Below, piece by piece: positions 25,301 to 34,837 of a DNA stretch of 64,000 bases. The translations under genes were made by a program, and so were the position numbers. Source of the DNA: an uncultured Roseovarius sp. (lineage in GTDB: Bacteria; Pseudomonadota; Alphaproteobacteria; Rhodobacterales; Rhodobacteraceae); the NCBI GenBank assembly GCA_947499555.1, contig CANMOU010000002.1, positions 631,001-695,000 of the forward strand. Reading direction: 5' to 3'. Each line of letters begins with the position of its first letter. Position 1 is the first letter of the stretch. Below the pieces are notes generated by a model. That model was given only the letters and a program-made list of their open reading frames with translations, ran no database searches and was not told where the DNA came from.

Positions 25301-26230
25301 CTATTCCGCAGCATATCGAATTCGTTCTGCACTTTCCTGTAAGAGCCAGCGCCTGACGACGTTGCTTTCCGCACGTGGCTGCGCGTCCTGACGCTGCAAC
25401 AGGTAATATCCAGAATTCGTCCTGACATGCTCTACCATCAATGGGCGTACCAGGCTGCCTTCGCGAAGATGCTGGTCCACGAGATGACCCCAACCCAGCG
25501 CAATACCAAGGCCATCGGCGACGGCCTGTATCGCCAAAGGATAGGTGTTCACATAAGTTGAGTGGCGCACGCTATCGGGATCAGCACCAAGGTGGCCCAA
25601 CCAGGTTTGCCAGTTAAGCCACTCGGTGTGATTGTTGCTGACTTCGATAAGCGCATGGCTGGTCAGTTCGTCGACCGATTTGATTTCGATGTGGTTGTCC
25701 AGGTAGCCCGGTGCGCAAACGGGAAAAACGGTTTCGCCAAAAAGCAACTCTGCGTCATAGCCTGGCCAATCCCCATCGCCGCGCAGGATCGTCAGGTCAA
25801 CGTCCTCTGACAGACACTCGGCATCAAGATCCGAGGCAAGCAGGCTGATGGTGAGATTGCGATTGACCTGCCGAAATCTCCGGAGTCTTGGCATCAGCCA
25901 AAGAGAGGCCACCGAATTGGTCGCCGCCATGCGTACAGTGCTGCGGCCACGTTCGCTCAGCATCCCCGACGAGACCCGCTCCAGCGTCTTCAAGGCGGGC
26001 GTGATTCCGTTCAGAAGTTTTCGCCCTTGCTCTGTCAGCGTCACAGAGCGGTGACTGCGCACGAACAAAGCACATTTGTAGTGCTGCTCCAGAAGGCGAA
26101 TTTTTCGGCTGACAGCCGTCTCGCTCACGTTGAGCAGCTTTGCGGCGGCCGCAAAGCTTTCCAGCTCTGCCGCCACTTCAAACGCGAGCAGATAGTCAAG
26201 TCGCGGTAATGCAGCCCGATTCTTCAGCAT
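25301..26230 (-). CDS. LysR family regulator divergent from the tmo operon
   Basis: A 309-residue LysR-type regulator with an N-terminal winged helix-turn-helix (about 10-67, YLLAFEVAAELESFAAAAK ... VSETAVSRKIRLLE) and a GcvA-like effector domain (FPVCAPGYL, ADGLGIALGWGHLVDQHL). It lies 194 bases from the start of tmoX in divergent orientation, the usual arrangement of a LysR regulator and its target. It probably senses TMAO, a related methylamine or a metabolite. Two inverted repeats built on TTTGCC/GGCAA lie between the genes as candidate sites. Confidence 0.88.
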   Translation of the reverse strand: MLKNRAALPRLDYLLAFEVAAELESFAAAAKLLNVSETAVSRKIRLLEQHYKCALFVRSHRSVTLTEQGRKLLNGITPALKTLERVSSGMLSERGRSTVRMAATNSVASLWLMPRLRRFRQVNRNLTISLLASDLDAECLSEDVDLTILRGDGDWPGYDAELLFGETVFPVCAPGYLDNHIEIKSVDELTSHALIEVSNNHTEWLNWQTWLGHLGADPDSVRHSTYVNTYPLAIQAVADGLGIALGWGHLVDQHLREGSLVRPLMVEHVRTNSGYYLLQRQDAQPRAESNVVRRWLLQESAERIRYAAE

Positions 26231-26283
26231 TTCAAGTCAATATGTCGATTCCCATCGCGAAAAGCCTAAGCTTGTACCTCGCA

Positions 26284-26308
26284 TTTGCCAAACTTTTTTT
26301 TGGGCAAA
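26284..26308. promoter_or_regulatory. Inverted repeat, distal operator candidate of the tmo promoter
   Basis: TTTGCC (26284-26289) and GGCAAA (26303-26308) are separated by a T-rich 13-base spacer. The words match the inner part of the second dyad at 26333-26351, as expected for the two half-sites used by LysR proteins. Confidence 0.4.
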
Positions 26309-26316
26309 GCACATAG

Positions 26317-27381
<1,065 letters not shown>

Positions 27382-27398
27382 TCTGACAAACTTCTGAC

Positions 27399-27436
27399 AC
27401 CCCTGCCCGGTCGTCTGGTCGGGCAGGGGTATTTTT
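27399..27436 (+). terminator. Intercistronic hairpin after tmoX
   Basis: Perfect 11-bp arms ACCCCTGCCCG (27399-27409) and CGGGCAGGGGT (27420-27430) are followed by ATTTTTCC. Because tmoW follows 60 bases on in the same orientation, it is probably a partial terminator and 3' stabiliser that lets the binding protein be made in excess. Confidence 0.8.
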
Positions 27437-27496
27437 CCGAGCGATCCCTGATAGGATGCGCTCAACCTGAATTTGACCCGAGAGACCAACCAATCC

Positions 27497-28531
27497 ATGA
27501 CCGATGCACCTGTCATTTCTTGCCGCAACGTGTGGAAATTGTTTGGTCCAAATCCAAAACAGTACCTCGCTCAGATGTCGCCTGGGCGCAGCTACGAGGA
27601 TATTCGCGCGGATGGCTATATCGCAGGCGTCAAAGATGTCTCACTCGATGTGGGCCGTGGCGAGATGCTGGTCATCATGGGCCTGTCGGGGTCTGGTAAA
27701 TCGACCTTGGTCCGGTGCCTGTCACGACTGCACGATATTACTGGCGGCGCGATCGAGGTTGAAGGCCAAGACATCATGGCCTTGCCCGAGAAAGAGCTGA
27801 TTGAACTGCGCCGCTCCAAGATGGGAATGGTGTTTCAATCCTTCGGGCTTCTGCCGCATCGTACGGTCCTTGAAAACGTGGCCTTTCCCCTGGAGATGCG
27901 CGGGCAAGACCGACATACGCGGCGCGAACGCGCTCTTGAGGTGATCAATCTCGTGGGTCTTGATGGCCGCGAGGATTACTTTCCGCGAGAGCTTTCCGGT
28001 GGCCAGCAACAGCGCGTCGGCATCGCGCGATCCCTCGCGATTGAGCCTGATATCTGGTTTCTTGATGAGCCGTTCTCGGCGCTAGACCCGCTCATTCGCC
28101 GCGAAATGCAGGATGAGTTTCTGCGCCTCCAGGAGATGCTGGGCAAGACGATCGTCTTCATCACGCATGACTTTGACGAGGCGCTGCGGCTCGCGGATCG
28201 GATCGCGATCATGAAGGACGGCGCGGTCGAGCAATGTGACACACCGGACAAAATCGTTCTTGATCCGCAAACGCCCTATGTCCGCAAGTTTACCGAAGAG
28301 ATCGAAAAAGCCCGTGTGGTGCATGCAAACGTCTTGGCCGGGCCGGTGAACGGTGCTGTTATCGAGGGTGAAGCGATCCCCGGCCACATGACCATCCAAC
28401 AGCTTGCCCGCCAGCTTGTGAACGATCCACGAGACATCCTGCCTGTCGCCGATAAATCCGGGAAGGTGACCGGCGTCATGCCCCGTCAGAAAGCGCTTGA
28501 TATTCTGCTCGGGGATGCTGCGAATGGCTGA
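27497..28531 (+). CDS. tmoW: TMAO ABC transporter ATP-binding protein (TmoW-like)
   Basis: A 344-residue ATPase of the ProV/OpuAA group with a Walker A GLSGSGKST (62-70), the signature LSGGQQQR, a Walker B in WFLDEPFSALDP, and a C-terminal region (ILPVADKSGKVTGVMPRQKALDIL) that looks like part of a CBS regulatory module. It energises TMAO import with TmoV. The stop overlaps the tmoV start region by eight bases. The ATG at 27497 is preferred over an upstream non-ATG start. Confidence 0.9.
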   Translation: MTDAPVISCRNVWKLFGPNPKQYLAQMSPGRSYEDIRADGYIAGVKDVSLDVGRGEMLVIMGLSGSGKSTLVRCLSRLHDITGGAIEVEGQDIMALPEKELIELRRSKMGMVFQSFGLLPHRTVLENVAFPLEMRGQDRHTRRERALEVINLVGLDGREDYFPRELSGGQQQRVGIARSLAIEPDIWFLDEPFSALDPLIRREMQDEFLRLQEMLGKTIVFITHDFDEALRLADRIAIMKDGAVEQCDTPDKIVLDPQTPYVRKFTEEIEKARVVHANVLAGPVNGAVIEGEAIPGHMTIQQLARQLVNDPRDILPVADKSGKVTGVMPRQKALDILLGDAANG

Positions 28532-30587
28532 AATTGCCACCAATTCAAGGCCAGAAGACGGCACGCGCCAGGGGGCTGGCATTCGAGCTCTGTTGGAAGA
28601 GCCGTCCGTCGCGCGTGGCGTGTTCTGGTCGCTTCTTGGTGTAGCGGCTCTTCTTACAGTCTTGCGGCCGTGGCTACCGGATGGACTGGTGCGTATTCCC
28701 GAAGCGCTCTTGATGCCCTGGCGCGACTGGATTGATGCCGCCTTTGACTTTGTTGCGTTTGATCTTGGTTTGATCCATGTCACCCGCTTTCTAAGCGGCA
28801 TTCTTGAGTTCGTCCTCGACGCCGTTGCCAACATTCTCTACGGCCGTGCGCGCTGGCCTCGGTTCGAGGCATTGCCATGGACAGTTGTCGCCTCGGTTGC
28901 CGCGATCACCGGATATGCGCTGGGTGGATGGCGTCTGTCGCTGCTGGCGGGCGGCACATTTGTCTGGGCCGCTGTCATTGGACAGTGGAAGTGGACGATG
29001 GAGACCATGAGCGTCATCCTTGTCGCGGCACCCCTTGGCTTCACAATCGGATTGCTCATCGGCATCTGGTGCTGGAAATCCAAGCGTGTGGAAGAAACCG
29101 TCAAGCCGCTCCTGCTTGTGCTGCAGGTCTTGCCGTTCTTCTCCTATCTTCTTCCCGCCGTCATCTTCTTCAAAGTCGGCCCAACCGCCGCAACGGTGGC
29201 CACCGTCGCTTATTCGTTGCCGCCGATGATCCTGATGACGACGCTGGGTCTCAAGAAAGTATCCCCCGAGGTGGTTGAAGCCGGAAAAATGGCAGGCTGC
29301 TCACGCTGGCAAATGCTGCGATACGTCTATCTGCCTTCTGCCCGAACCGAGATCCTTGTGGGCCTCAACCAGGTGATCATGCTGTGCCTCGCCATGGTGG
29401 TTCTGACCGCCGCCATCGGCATGCCCGGCCTTGGGGCCAAGCTGCTTGAGGCGATGGGCTCTTTCAAGCTGGGCCGCTCTTTTGAAATCGGTATCACCAT
29501 CGTGCTTCTGGCCGTTGTGCTGGACCGGCTGTCAAAGGCCTGGGTCGTGAAGCAACCAGAGCATTTCGAAAAGGGCACGCCCTGGTGGAAGCGAAACATC
29601 TTCCCGATAATGGGCGTAGCGGCTTTTGTAATTCTTTACCTGGTTGCGCGTGGCGTGGCGGAAATGGATCCGATGCCCTTCGATGAGGTGTCGTTCCCAA
29701 GCTGGCTTGTTGGCATCATGGACGAGGTGCATCGAAAAGAGTCGCTGTCCCAGGGGCGAGAGTTCGATGCGTCGATCAAGGCGTTTCTTTCGCTCGATTG
29801 GGTCAATGCCATCACCTATGCGATCCGCTATGTCGTTAACGTCTATTTCCTGATCCCAACAGAGAAGGCCTTGCTTTATCTGCCAACGCCGGCGGTGATC
29901 TTCGTAATCACGGCCATTGCGTATCGGATCGGCGGGGTCATCCCGGGCATTCTGGCGCTGATCTTTTTCTCCATTGTCGCGCAGCTGGGGTACTGGGACC
30001 GGGCCATGCTCACGCTGCATTCGGTCTTCATGGCAACGTTCATCGCGCTTCTTCTGGGTGTTCCGATGGCGATCTATTCGGTGCGCAAGGAGAAGCGGGC
30101 CAAGTTCATGATCCTGCTCTGCGACACATTCCAGACATTCCCGTCTTATGTCTACCTGCTGCCAGCGGTTATGCTCTTTGGAATCTCCCCGGTGACGGTA
30201 ATCATATCGATCCTGATCTACACCATGGTGCCGGTCATTCGCTACACGGTCGAGGGCTTGCGCAACGTGCCGCCGGAACTGACAGAGGCGGCGGATATGT
30301 CTGGCGCCACCCGCTGGCAAAAGCTGACCAAGGTGCAATTGCCGTTGGCGCTGCCCACGATGGCGGTGGGTCTCAACCAGGCGCTCGTCTTTGCGTTCTT
30401 CATGGTGATCATCGCCGAGTTCATCGGCACGCGCGACCTGGGTCAGGAAATGCGCCGGACGCTGGCGGGTACCAACCTTGGCTGGAATTTTGTCCTTGGC
30501 TTCTCTGTCGTGTTCATGGCGCTTACTTTCGATATCGCGATCAACGCCTGGGCCGAGAAGCGCCGCAAATTACTGGGGCTTGATTGA
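28524..30587 (+). CDS. tmoV: TMAO ABC transporter permease, two fused permease domains (TmoV-like)
   Basis: A 687-residue inner-membrane protein made of two binding-protein-dependent permease units, about 140-340 and 500-680. Each carries an EAA loop for contact with the ATPase (EVVEAGKMAGCSRWQML and ELTEAADMSGATRWQKL), followed by the matching LVGLNQ/AVGLNQ segments. ProW-type permeases normally have one such unit and dimerise; the fusion gives the whole channel in one chain and is usual for TmoV. The start at 28524 lies within the end of tmoW, and the stop overlaps tdm as TGATG. Confidence 0.9.
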   Translation: MAEIATNSRPEDGTRQGAGIRALLEEPSVARGVFWSLLGVAALLTVLRPWLPDGLVRIPEALLMPWRDWIDAAFDFVAFDLGLIHVTRFLSGILEFVLDAVANILYGRARWPRFEALPWTVVASVAAITGYALGGWRLSLLAGGTFVWAAVIGQWKWTMETMSVILVAAPLGFTIGLLIGIWCWKSKRVEETVKPLLLVLQVLPFFSYLLPAVIFFKVGPTAATVATVAYSLPPMILMTTLGLKKVSPEVVEAGKMAGCSRWQMLRYVYLPSARTEILVGLNQVIMLCLAMVVLTAAIGMPGLGAKLLEAMGSFKLGRSFEIGITIVLLAVVLDRLSKAWVVKQPEHFEKGTPWWKRNIFPIMGVAAFVILYLVARGVAEMDPMPFDEVSFPSWLVGIMDEVHRKESLSQGREFDASIKAFLSLDWVNAITYAIRYVVNVYFLIPTEKALLYLPTPAVIFVITAIAYRIGGVIPGILALIFFSIVAQLGYWDRAMLTLHSVFMATFIALLLGVPMAIYSVRKEKRAKFMILLCDTFQTFPSYVYLLPAVMLFGISPVTVIISILIYTMVPVIRYTVEGLRNVPPELTEAADMSGATRWQKLTKVQLPLALPTMAVGLNQALVFAFFMVIIAEFIGTRDLGQEMRRTLAGTNLGWNFVLGFSVVFMALTFDIAINAWAEKRRKLLGLD

Positions 30588-32974
30588 TGGACGGGCAGGA
30601 TAAAACCATCACGCCGCGCTTTGAAACGCCCTATGAGCGCGCGGGCGTTATCACGCCCGGCCTGCCGATCCTGCCGCACGGGACAGAGAGGCATCCAATT
30701 CCCGGCGGTGGCTCTCGCGCGGTGCCTGTCTACAAGGGCGATGAAATCAGCGTCTTGGATTTCGAAGGTCTGCAACCCGGTGAGTTGGTGTTTTTCACGC
30801 CAGACGGGAACTCCGATCCCGGTCGTCTTGGGGCGTCAAGCCATGGGCGAGCTGATGGTGTGATCTCCGTCCTCGCCAATGGCTCGCCCTCCGGTGCCAA
30901 GGTGGCGCAGGCATTGGACAAGGCTGGTTTCAAGCTGGGCGACGCCCAATGCATCCGGGTCTTTGCCGAAGGGTCGCGCCCCGGCGAAATGGCAACGTTT
31001 TTTGCAGAATGTGACGGTCTCTTGATCGTCGCGGCTCCGGGTGGCCCGATGAACCCGAATGACCAAACCCCACTCACGGATCTGATCTTGTATATTCGTC
31101 GGGCCAACCCGGGGCTGTCAAAAGGCGGGCATCTTCCCCCCGATCCTCTGGCCGACCCGCTGGTGGACATCAATATTCAGCCCGGTGAGGCGAAATCCTA
31201 CGAGGTCAAGAAAGGCCAGTTCATTCAGGTTCTCGATGTGCAGGGGCGTGAGTGCTCTGATTTTCAGGCCTTCTCACTGCGTTCGCTCGACAAGGGGATG
31301 GAGCGCGAAATTGATCCGACCACAACTCGCACGCTCATGGGGTCGCTCTATCCGCAACCGGGAATTTTTTCCAAATACTGGAATGTCGATCAGGAGCCTC
31401 TGGTTGAAATCGTGCAGGACACATGCGGGCGTCATGACACATTCGGCCTTGCCTGCACCGCGCGCTATTACGAGGAGCTGGGCTATCCCGGCCACGTGAA
31501 TTGTTCGGACAACATGAACAAGGATCTTGAGCAATACGGCATTCGCCCTCGCGGTGGCTGGCCTGCGATCAACTTTTTCTTCAACACGATGCTGGATGAG
31601 ACCAACGCGCTGGGCATGGATGACCCGTGGTCTCGTCCCGGTGACTATGTGCTGTTGCGCGCGTTGACGGACATGATCTGCATCTCCTCGGCCTGTCCGT
31701 GTGACGTGGATGAGGCCAATGGCTGGAATCCCACGGATATCCAGGTCCGCACATATGCCGAGACCAACTCATTTAGCCGATCGGTCGGCTATCGCAAATC
31801 AGCGGAGGCGCCGTTGGAACACACCAAGGAAACCGGGTTCCACAATTGCTTTGCCCGGCACACGCGGGATTTCGTCGAATATAACGGCTACTGGCTGCCC
31901 AACAGCTTCCCAGCGCTGGGCACTGTGGGCGAATACTGGGCGTGTCGGGAAAAAGCGGTGATCATGGATCTCTCGCCCCTGCGCAAATATGAGGTCACAG
32001 GCCCTGACGCAGAAGAGCTGATGCAGTACTGCGTGACCCGCAACGTCAAGAAGCTTGCCGTGGGGCAACTGACCTACACGGCCATCTGCTATGAACATGG
32101 CGGCATGATCGATGACGGCACGCTCTTCCGCATGGGGGAAAATGCGTATCGCTGGATTGGGGGCAACGACACCTCGGGTCTGTGGATTCGGGAACAGGCC
32201 GAAAAGCTGGGGCTGAACGCCTGGGTGCGCAGCTCGACCGATCAGTTGCATAACGTCGCTATCCAGGGCCCGCTTAGCCGCGATATCCTGAAACAGGTGC
32301 TCTGGACCGCTCCTGTGAACCCGACTGTCGAAGAGCTGGGCATGTTCCGCTTTACACCCGCCCGGCTGGGCGATTTTGACGGCACTGCCGTGGTCTTGGG
32401 GCGCGCGGGCTATTCCGGCGAGCTGGGATACGAGGTCTTCTGTCATCCCAAGGACGCCGAAGAGGTCTTTGACGCGATCTGGAACGTGGGCGAGCCGATG
32501 GGCCTCGCGCCTTTGGGTCTGGCCGCGCTTGACATGATCCGGATCGAGGCAGGTCTCATCTTTGCGGGATCAGAGTTTGACGATCAAACCGATCCGTTTG
32601 AGGCCGGTATCGGCTTTACCGTGCCTCTCAAATCCAAAAATGACGATTTCATCGGTCGCGCGGCTCTGGAAGAACGCAAGGCGCACCCGCATCGCAAGCT
32701 TGTGGGCCTTGAATTGGAAGGCGGTCTTGTGGCGAGCCCCGGTGATTGCGTGCGCATCGGCAAGGCGCAGGTGGGCGAGGTGACATCGGCGGTGAAATCC
32801 CCGGTTCTGGGCAAGAACATCGCGCTTGCCCGTGTGGCCGCCACCCATGCAGAGCCGGGTACCGAGATTGAGGTGGGCCAATTGGATGGCCTGCAAAAAC
32901 GCCTCAAGGCCAAGGTTGTGCCCTATCCGCATTTCGACCCGACAAAAGAACGGGTGAAGGGGAATTACGGGTAG
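30587..32974 (+). CDS. tdm: Trimethylamine-N-oxide demethylase (Tdm)
   Basis: A 795-residue two-part enzyme starting at the ATG that overlaps the tmoV stop (TGATG). The N-terminal half holds a DUF1989 domain (about 195-400) with cysteine-rich, probably metal-binding stretches (VQGRECSDFQ, CTARYYEELGYPGHVNCSDN, CISSACPCDVDEANGW). The second half (about 425-790) is a GcvT/aminomethyltransferase-type tetrahydrofolate domain (AIQGPLSRDIL, GRAGYSGELGYEVF, GLAALDMIRIEAG). This architecture and the tmoXWV context identify TMAO demethylase, which yields dimethylamine and formaldehyde; the folate domain can accept the C1 unit. No trimethylamine monooxygenase gene lies in the window. Confidence 0.92.
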   Translation: MDGQDKTITPRFETPYERAGVITPGLPILPHGTERHPIPGGGSRAVPVYKGDEISVLDFEGLQPGELVFFTPDGNSDPGRLGASSHGRADGVISVLANGSPSGAKVAQALDKAGFKLGDAQCIRVFAEGSRPGEMATFFAECDGLLIVAAPGGPMNPNDQTPLTDLILYIRRANPGLSKGGHLPPDPLADPLVDINIQPGEAKSYEVKKGQFIQVLDVQGRECSDFQAFSLRSLDKGMEREIDPTTTRTLMGSLYPQPGIFSKYWNVDQEPLVEIVQDTCGRHDTFGLACTARYYEELGYPGHVNCSDNMNKDLEQYGIRPRGGWPAINFFFNTMLDETNALGMDDPWSRPGDYVLLRALTDMICISSACPCDVDEANGWNPTDIQVRTYAETNSFSRSVGYRKSAEAPLEHTKETGFHNCFARHTRDFVEYNGYWLPNSFPALGTVGEYWACREKAVIMDLSPLRKYEVTGPDAEELMQYCVTRNVKKLAVGQLTYTAICYEHGGMIDDGTLFRMGENAYRWIGGNDTSGLWIREQAEKLGLNAWVRSSTDQLHNVAIQGPLSRDILKQVLWTAPVNPTVEELGMFRFTPARLGDFDGTAVVLGRAGYSGELGYEVFCHPKDAEEVFDAIWNVGEPMGLAPLGLAALDMIRIEAGLIFAGSEFDDQTDPFEAGIGFTVPLKSKNDDFIGRAALEERKAHPHRKLVGLELEGGLVASPGDCVRIGKAQVGEVTSAVKSPVLGKNIALARVAATHAEPGTEIEVGQLDGLQKRLKAKVVPYPHFDPTKERVKGNYG

Positions 32975-33079
32975 AGCTTTTTCAACTTACGGGCTCACAT
33001 TCTCGTAGATGCGCTTCCAACTTTCTTCGGCTTTGCCTAACGTTCCGCGACGTTTGAAAAGCTCAGGATATCTGCCATT

Positions 33080-34222
33080 ATGACGGCTCTTCTCTCTCCC
33101 TTCACGCTGCGCAATGTCACCTTCAGGAACCGTATCGCTGTCTCGCCGATGAGCCAGTATCGCGCCAGAAAGGGCCTCGCCAATAACTGGCATATGGTGC
33201 ATCTGGGACGGTTTGCTCTGGGCGGTGCCGGGCTTGTCTATGCCGAAGCAACGGCTGTCACGGAAGACGGGCGACGCACGCATGGGGACCTGGGGCTTTG
33301 GACAGACGACCAGGCCGAGGCGCTTGCGCCTGTCGCGCAGTTTATCAAAGCAGAGGGCGCCGTGGCGGGCGTGCAGCTTGCCCATGCCGGGCGCAAGGCC
33401 TCCGAAAGGCGGCCATGGCACGGGGAAACACCTGTTGATGACGAAGATGAAGCCAGCCGCGGCGAAGCCCCCTGGCAGGCCATGGCGCCCTCCGCCATAT
33501 CCTACGCCGACGGATGGCCAGCGCCGCAAGAGATGTCTGACAGCGACATTCGCCATGCCATTGATGCGTTTGGACAGGCTGCCAGACGGGCGGCAGATGC
33601 CGGGTTCCGCATGATCGAAGTCTATGCAGCCCATGGGTTTCTCATTCACCAGTTCCTGTCGCCGATTTCCAATCAGCGGGATGATCAATGGGGCGGATCG
33701 CCGGAAAACAGACGCCGCTTCGCGCTCGAGGTCGCACAGTCGATCCGCAAGGAATGGCCGGACGATCTGCCCTTGGCTTTTCGCCTATCGGCGACGGACT
33801 ATCTTGAGGACGGTATCGAGGTTGAAGACACCGTGGAAACCGCAAAGGCCCTCAAATCCGAAGGCGTCGATATGATCGATTGTTCGACCGGTGGCATTGG
33901 TGGCAAGACCAGGCCCCGGCGCATGGTGATCGAAGAAGGGTTCCAGGTGCCCTATGCCGAGGCGGTTCGCCGAGACGCTGACATCGCAACCATGGCCGTC
34001 GGCTTTCTTTGGGATGCGCAAACCTGCAACGCGATTGTCGAAGCTGGTCGCGCCGACATGGTGGCACTTGCGCGCGAGCTTCTGGATGACCCGAACTGGC
34101 CGCTGCACGCCGCCGCCCGGCTCGGTGCGGATGAGGGCCACGGGATGTGGCCGGTCGAGGCGGGCTGGTGGCTGATGAAGCGGGACCGGCTCTTGCGGAA
34201 GCTGGGCCTTCGCGGATCCTAG
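33080..34222 (+). CDS. NADH:flavin oxidoreductase, Old Yellow Enzyme family (YqjM-like)
   Basis: A 380-residue single-domain FMN barrel. Diagnostic segments are NRIAVSPMSQYRA near the start, VQLAHAGRKAS (with the family His), the AAHGFLIHQFLSPISNQRDDQWGGS block and a C-terminal GRADMVALARELLDDPNWPLHAA. It should reduce activated C=C bonds with NAD(P)H. The class is the YqjM-type ene-reductase. It follows tdm after about 100 bases and may be transcribed with it, though no chemical link to TMAO is evident. Confidence 0.92.
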   Translation: MTALLSPFTLRNVTFRNRIAVSPMSQYRARKGLANNWHMVHLGRFALGGAGLVYAEATAVTEDGRRTHGDLGLWTDDQAEALAPVAQFIKAEGAVAGVQLAHAGRKASERRPWHGETPVDDEDEASRGEAPWQAMAPSAISYADGWPAPQEMSDSDIRHAIDAFGQAARRAADAGFRMIEVYAAHGFLIHQFLSPISNQRDDQWGGSPENRRRFALEVAQSIRKEWPDDLPLAFRLSATDYLEDGIEVEDTVETAKALKSEGVDMIDCSTGGIGGKTRPRRMVIEEGFQVPYAEAVRRDADIATMAVGFLWDAQTCNAIVEAGRADMVALARELLDDPNWPLHAAARLGADEGHGMWPVEAGWWLMKRDRLLRKLGLRGS

Positions 34223-34325
34223 ATCGGGCGCGATCCGCATTTGACTTAACCGTTCCTTAACACCCACAAGATCTGCCCCGTTGCGCGGCGTGCGCTACAT
34301 TAATCATTTGGGGTTTCACCGCCTT

Positions 34326-34380
34326 TACCGGTGCCGCACCGACGCGATACCGACGTAATACCGATGCAATACCGACGTTG
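34326..34380. repeat. Five tandem 11-bp repeats upstream of the arsR-GT61 pair
   Basis: Five consecutive 11-base units read TACCGGTGCCG, CACCGACGCGA, TACCGACGTAA, TACCGATGCAA and TACCGACGTTG (start points 34326, 34337, 34348, 34359, 34370). The consensus is about TACCGACGYRA. A period of 11 bases puts each unit on the same face of the helix. The array sits in a 276-base intergenic region; the rest of that region holds the dyad at 34378 and no gene that I can see. Confidence 0.75.
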
Positions 34381-34421
34381 CGATCCCCGCAAAATAAGGG
34401 TTTTAACCTTTTGGATCGCAA
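34378..34421. promoter_or_regulatory. Nested inverted repeats in the arsR promoter region
   Basis: Perfect outer arms TTGCGATCC (34378-34386) and GGATCGCAA (34413-34421) enclose a second dyad AAGG-GTTTTAA-CCTT (34396-34410). The left arm begins inside the last 11-bp repeat unit. It lies 78 bases before the ArsR-type gene and is a natural candidate for its autoregulatory operator. Confidence 0.55.
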
Positions 34422-34498
34422 AACTTGCACTCCGGGCGCGGCGTGGCAGTATGGCATAGGCCGCAGCGCCGCTCATTTTCCGGATTTCACGAGGATCG

Positions 34499-34837
34499 AT
34501 GGCTGACCCGCTTGATACTGTTTTTGCTGCCCTCGCCGACCCGACACGCCGGGCGATACTGATCATGCTTCTCGAAGATGACATGGCCGTAACCGACGTT
34601 GCCGAACCGTTCGAGATGTCCTTGGCGGCCGTGTCTAAGCATCTGACAATATTGACCAAAGCCGGACTGATCAGCCAGGAAAGGCGTGGTCGGGTCAAAT
34701 GGTGCAAGCTCGAGCCCGATGCGATGCGCGACGCCAGTATCTGGATGCAAAGCTTTGGACAGTTTGAGGCGGTCAATCTGGACGCATTCGAGCGTTTCTT
34801 GGAATCCGAGCTTGGCGAGAAGGATACCCCGGCTTGA
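34499..34837 (+). CDS. ArsR family transcriptional regulator
   Basis: A 112-residue winged-helix protein with a GAGG ribosome-binding site. It shows the ArsR core: LADPTRRAILIMLLE, VTDVAEPFEMSLAAVSKHLTILTKAGLI (recognition helix) and QERRGRVKWCKLEPD (wing). There is no cysteine-rich metal site; the single Cys in the wing is isolated, so it may belong to the non-metal subgroup found with SRPBCC or biosynthetic partners. The stop overlaps the start of the GT61-like gene (TTGA), so the two are co-translated. The dyad at 34378-34421 is a possible operator. Confidence 0.9.
   Translation: MADPLDTVFAALADPTRRAILIMLLEDDMAVTDVAEPFEMSLAAVSKHLTILTKAGLISQERRGRVKWCKLEPDAMRDASIWMQSFGQFEAVNLDAFERFLESELGEKDTPA

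Noticed and set aside
34326-34380. Possible CRISPR array
   Set aside because: Units are contiguous 11-mers without spacers; no cas genes in the window.
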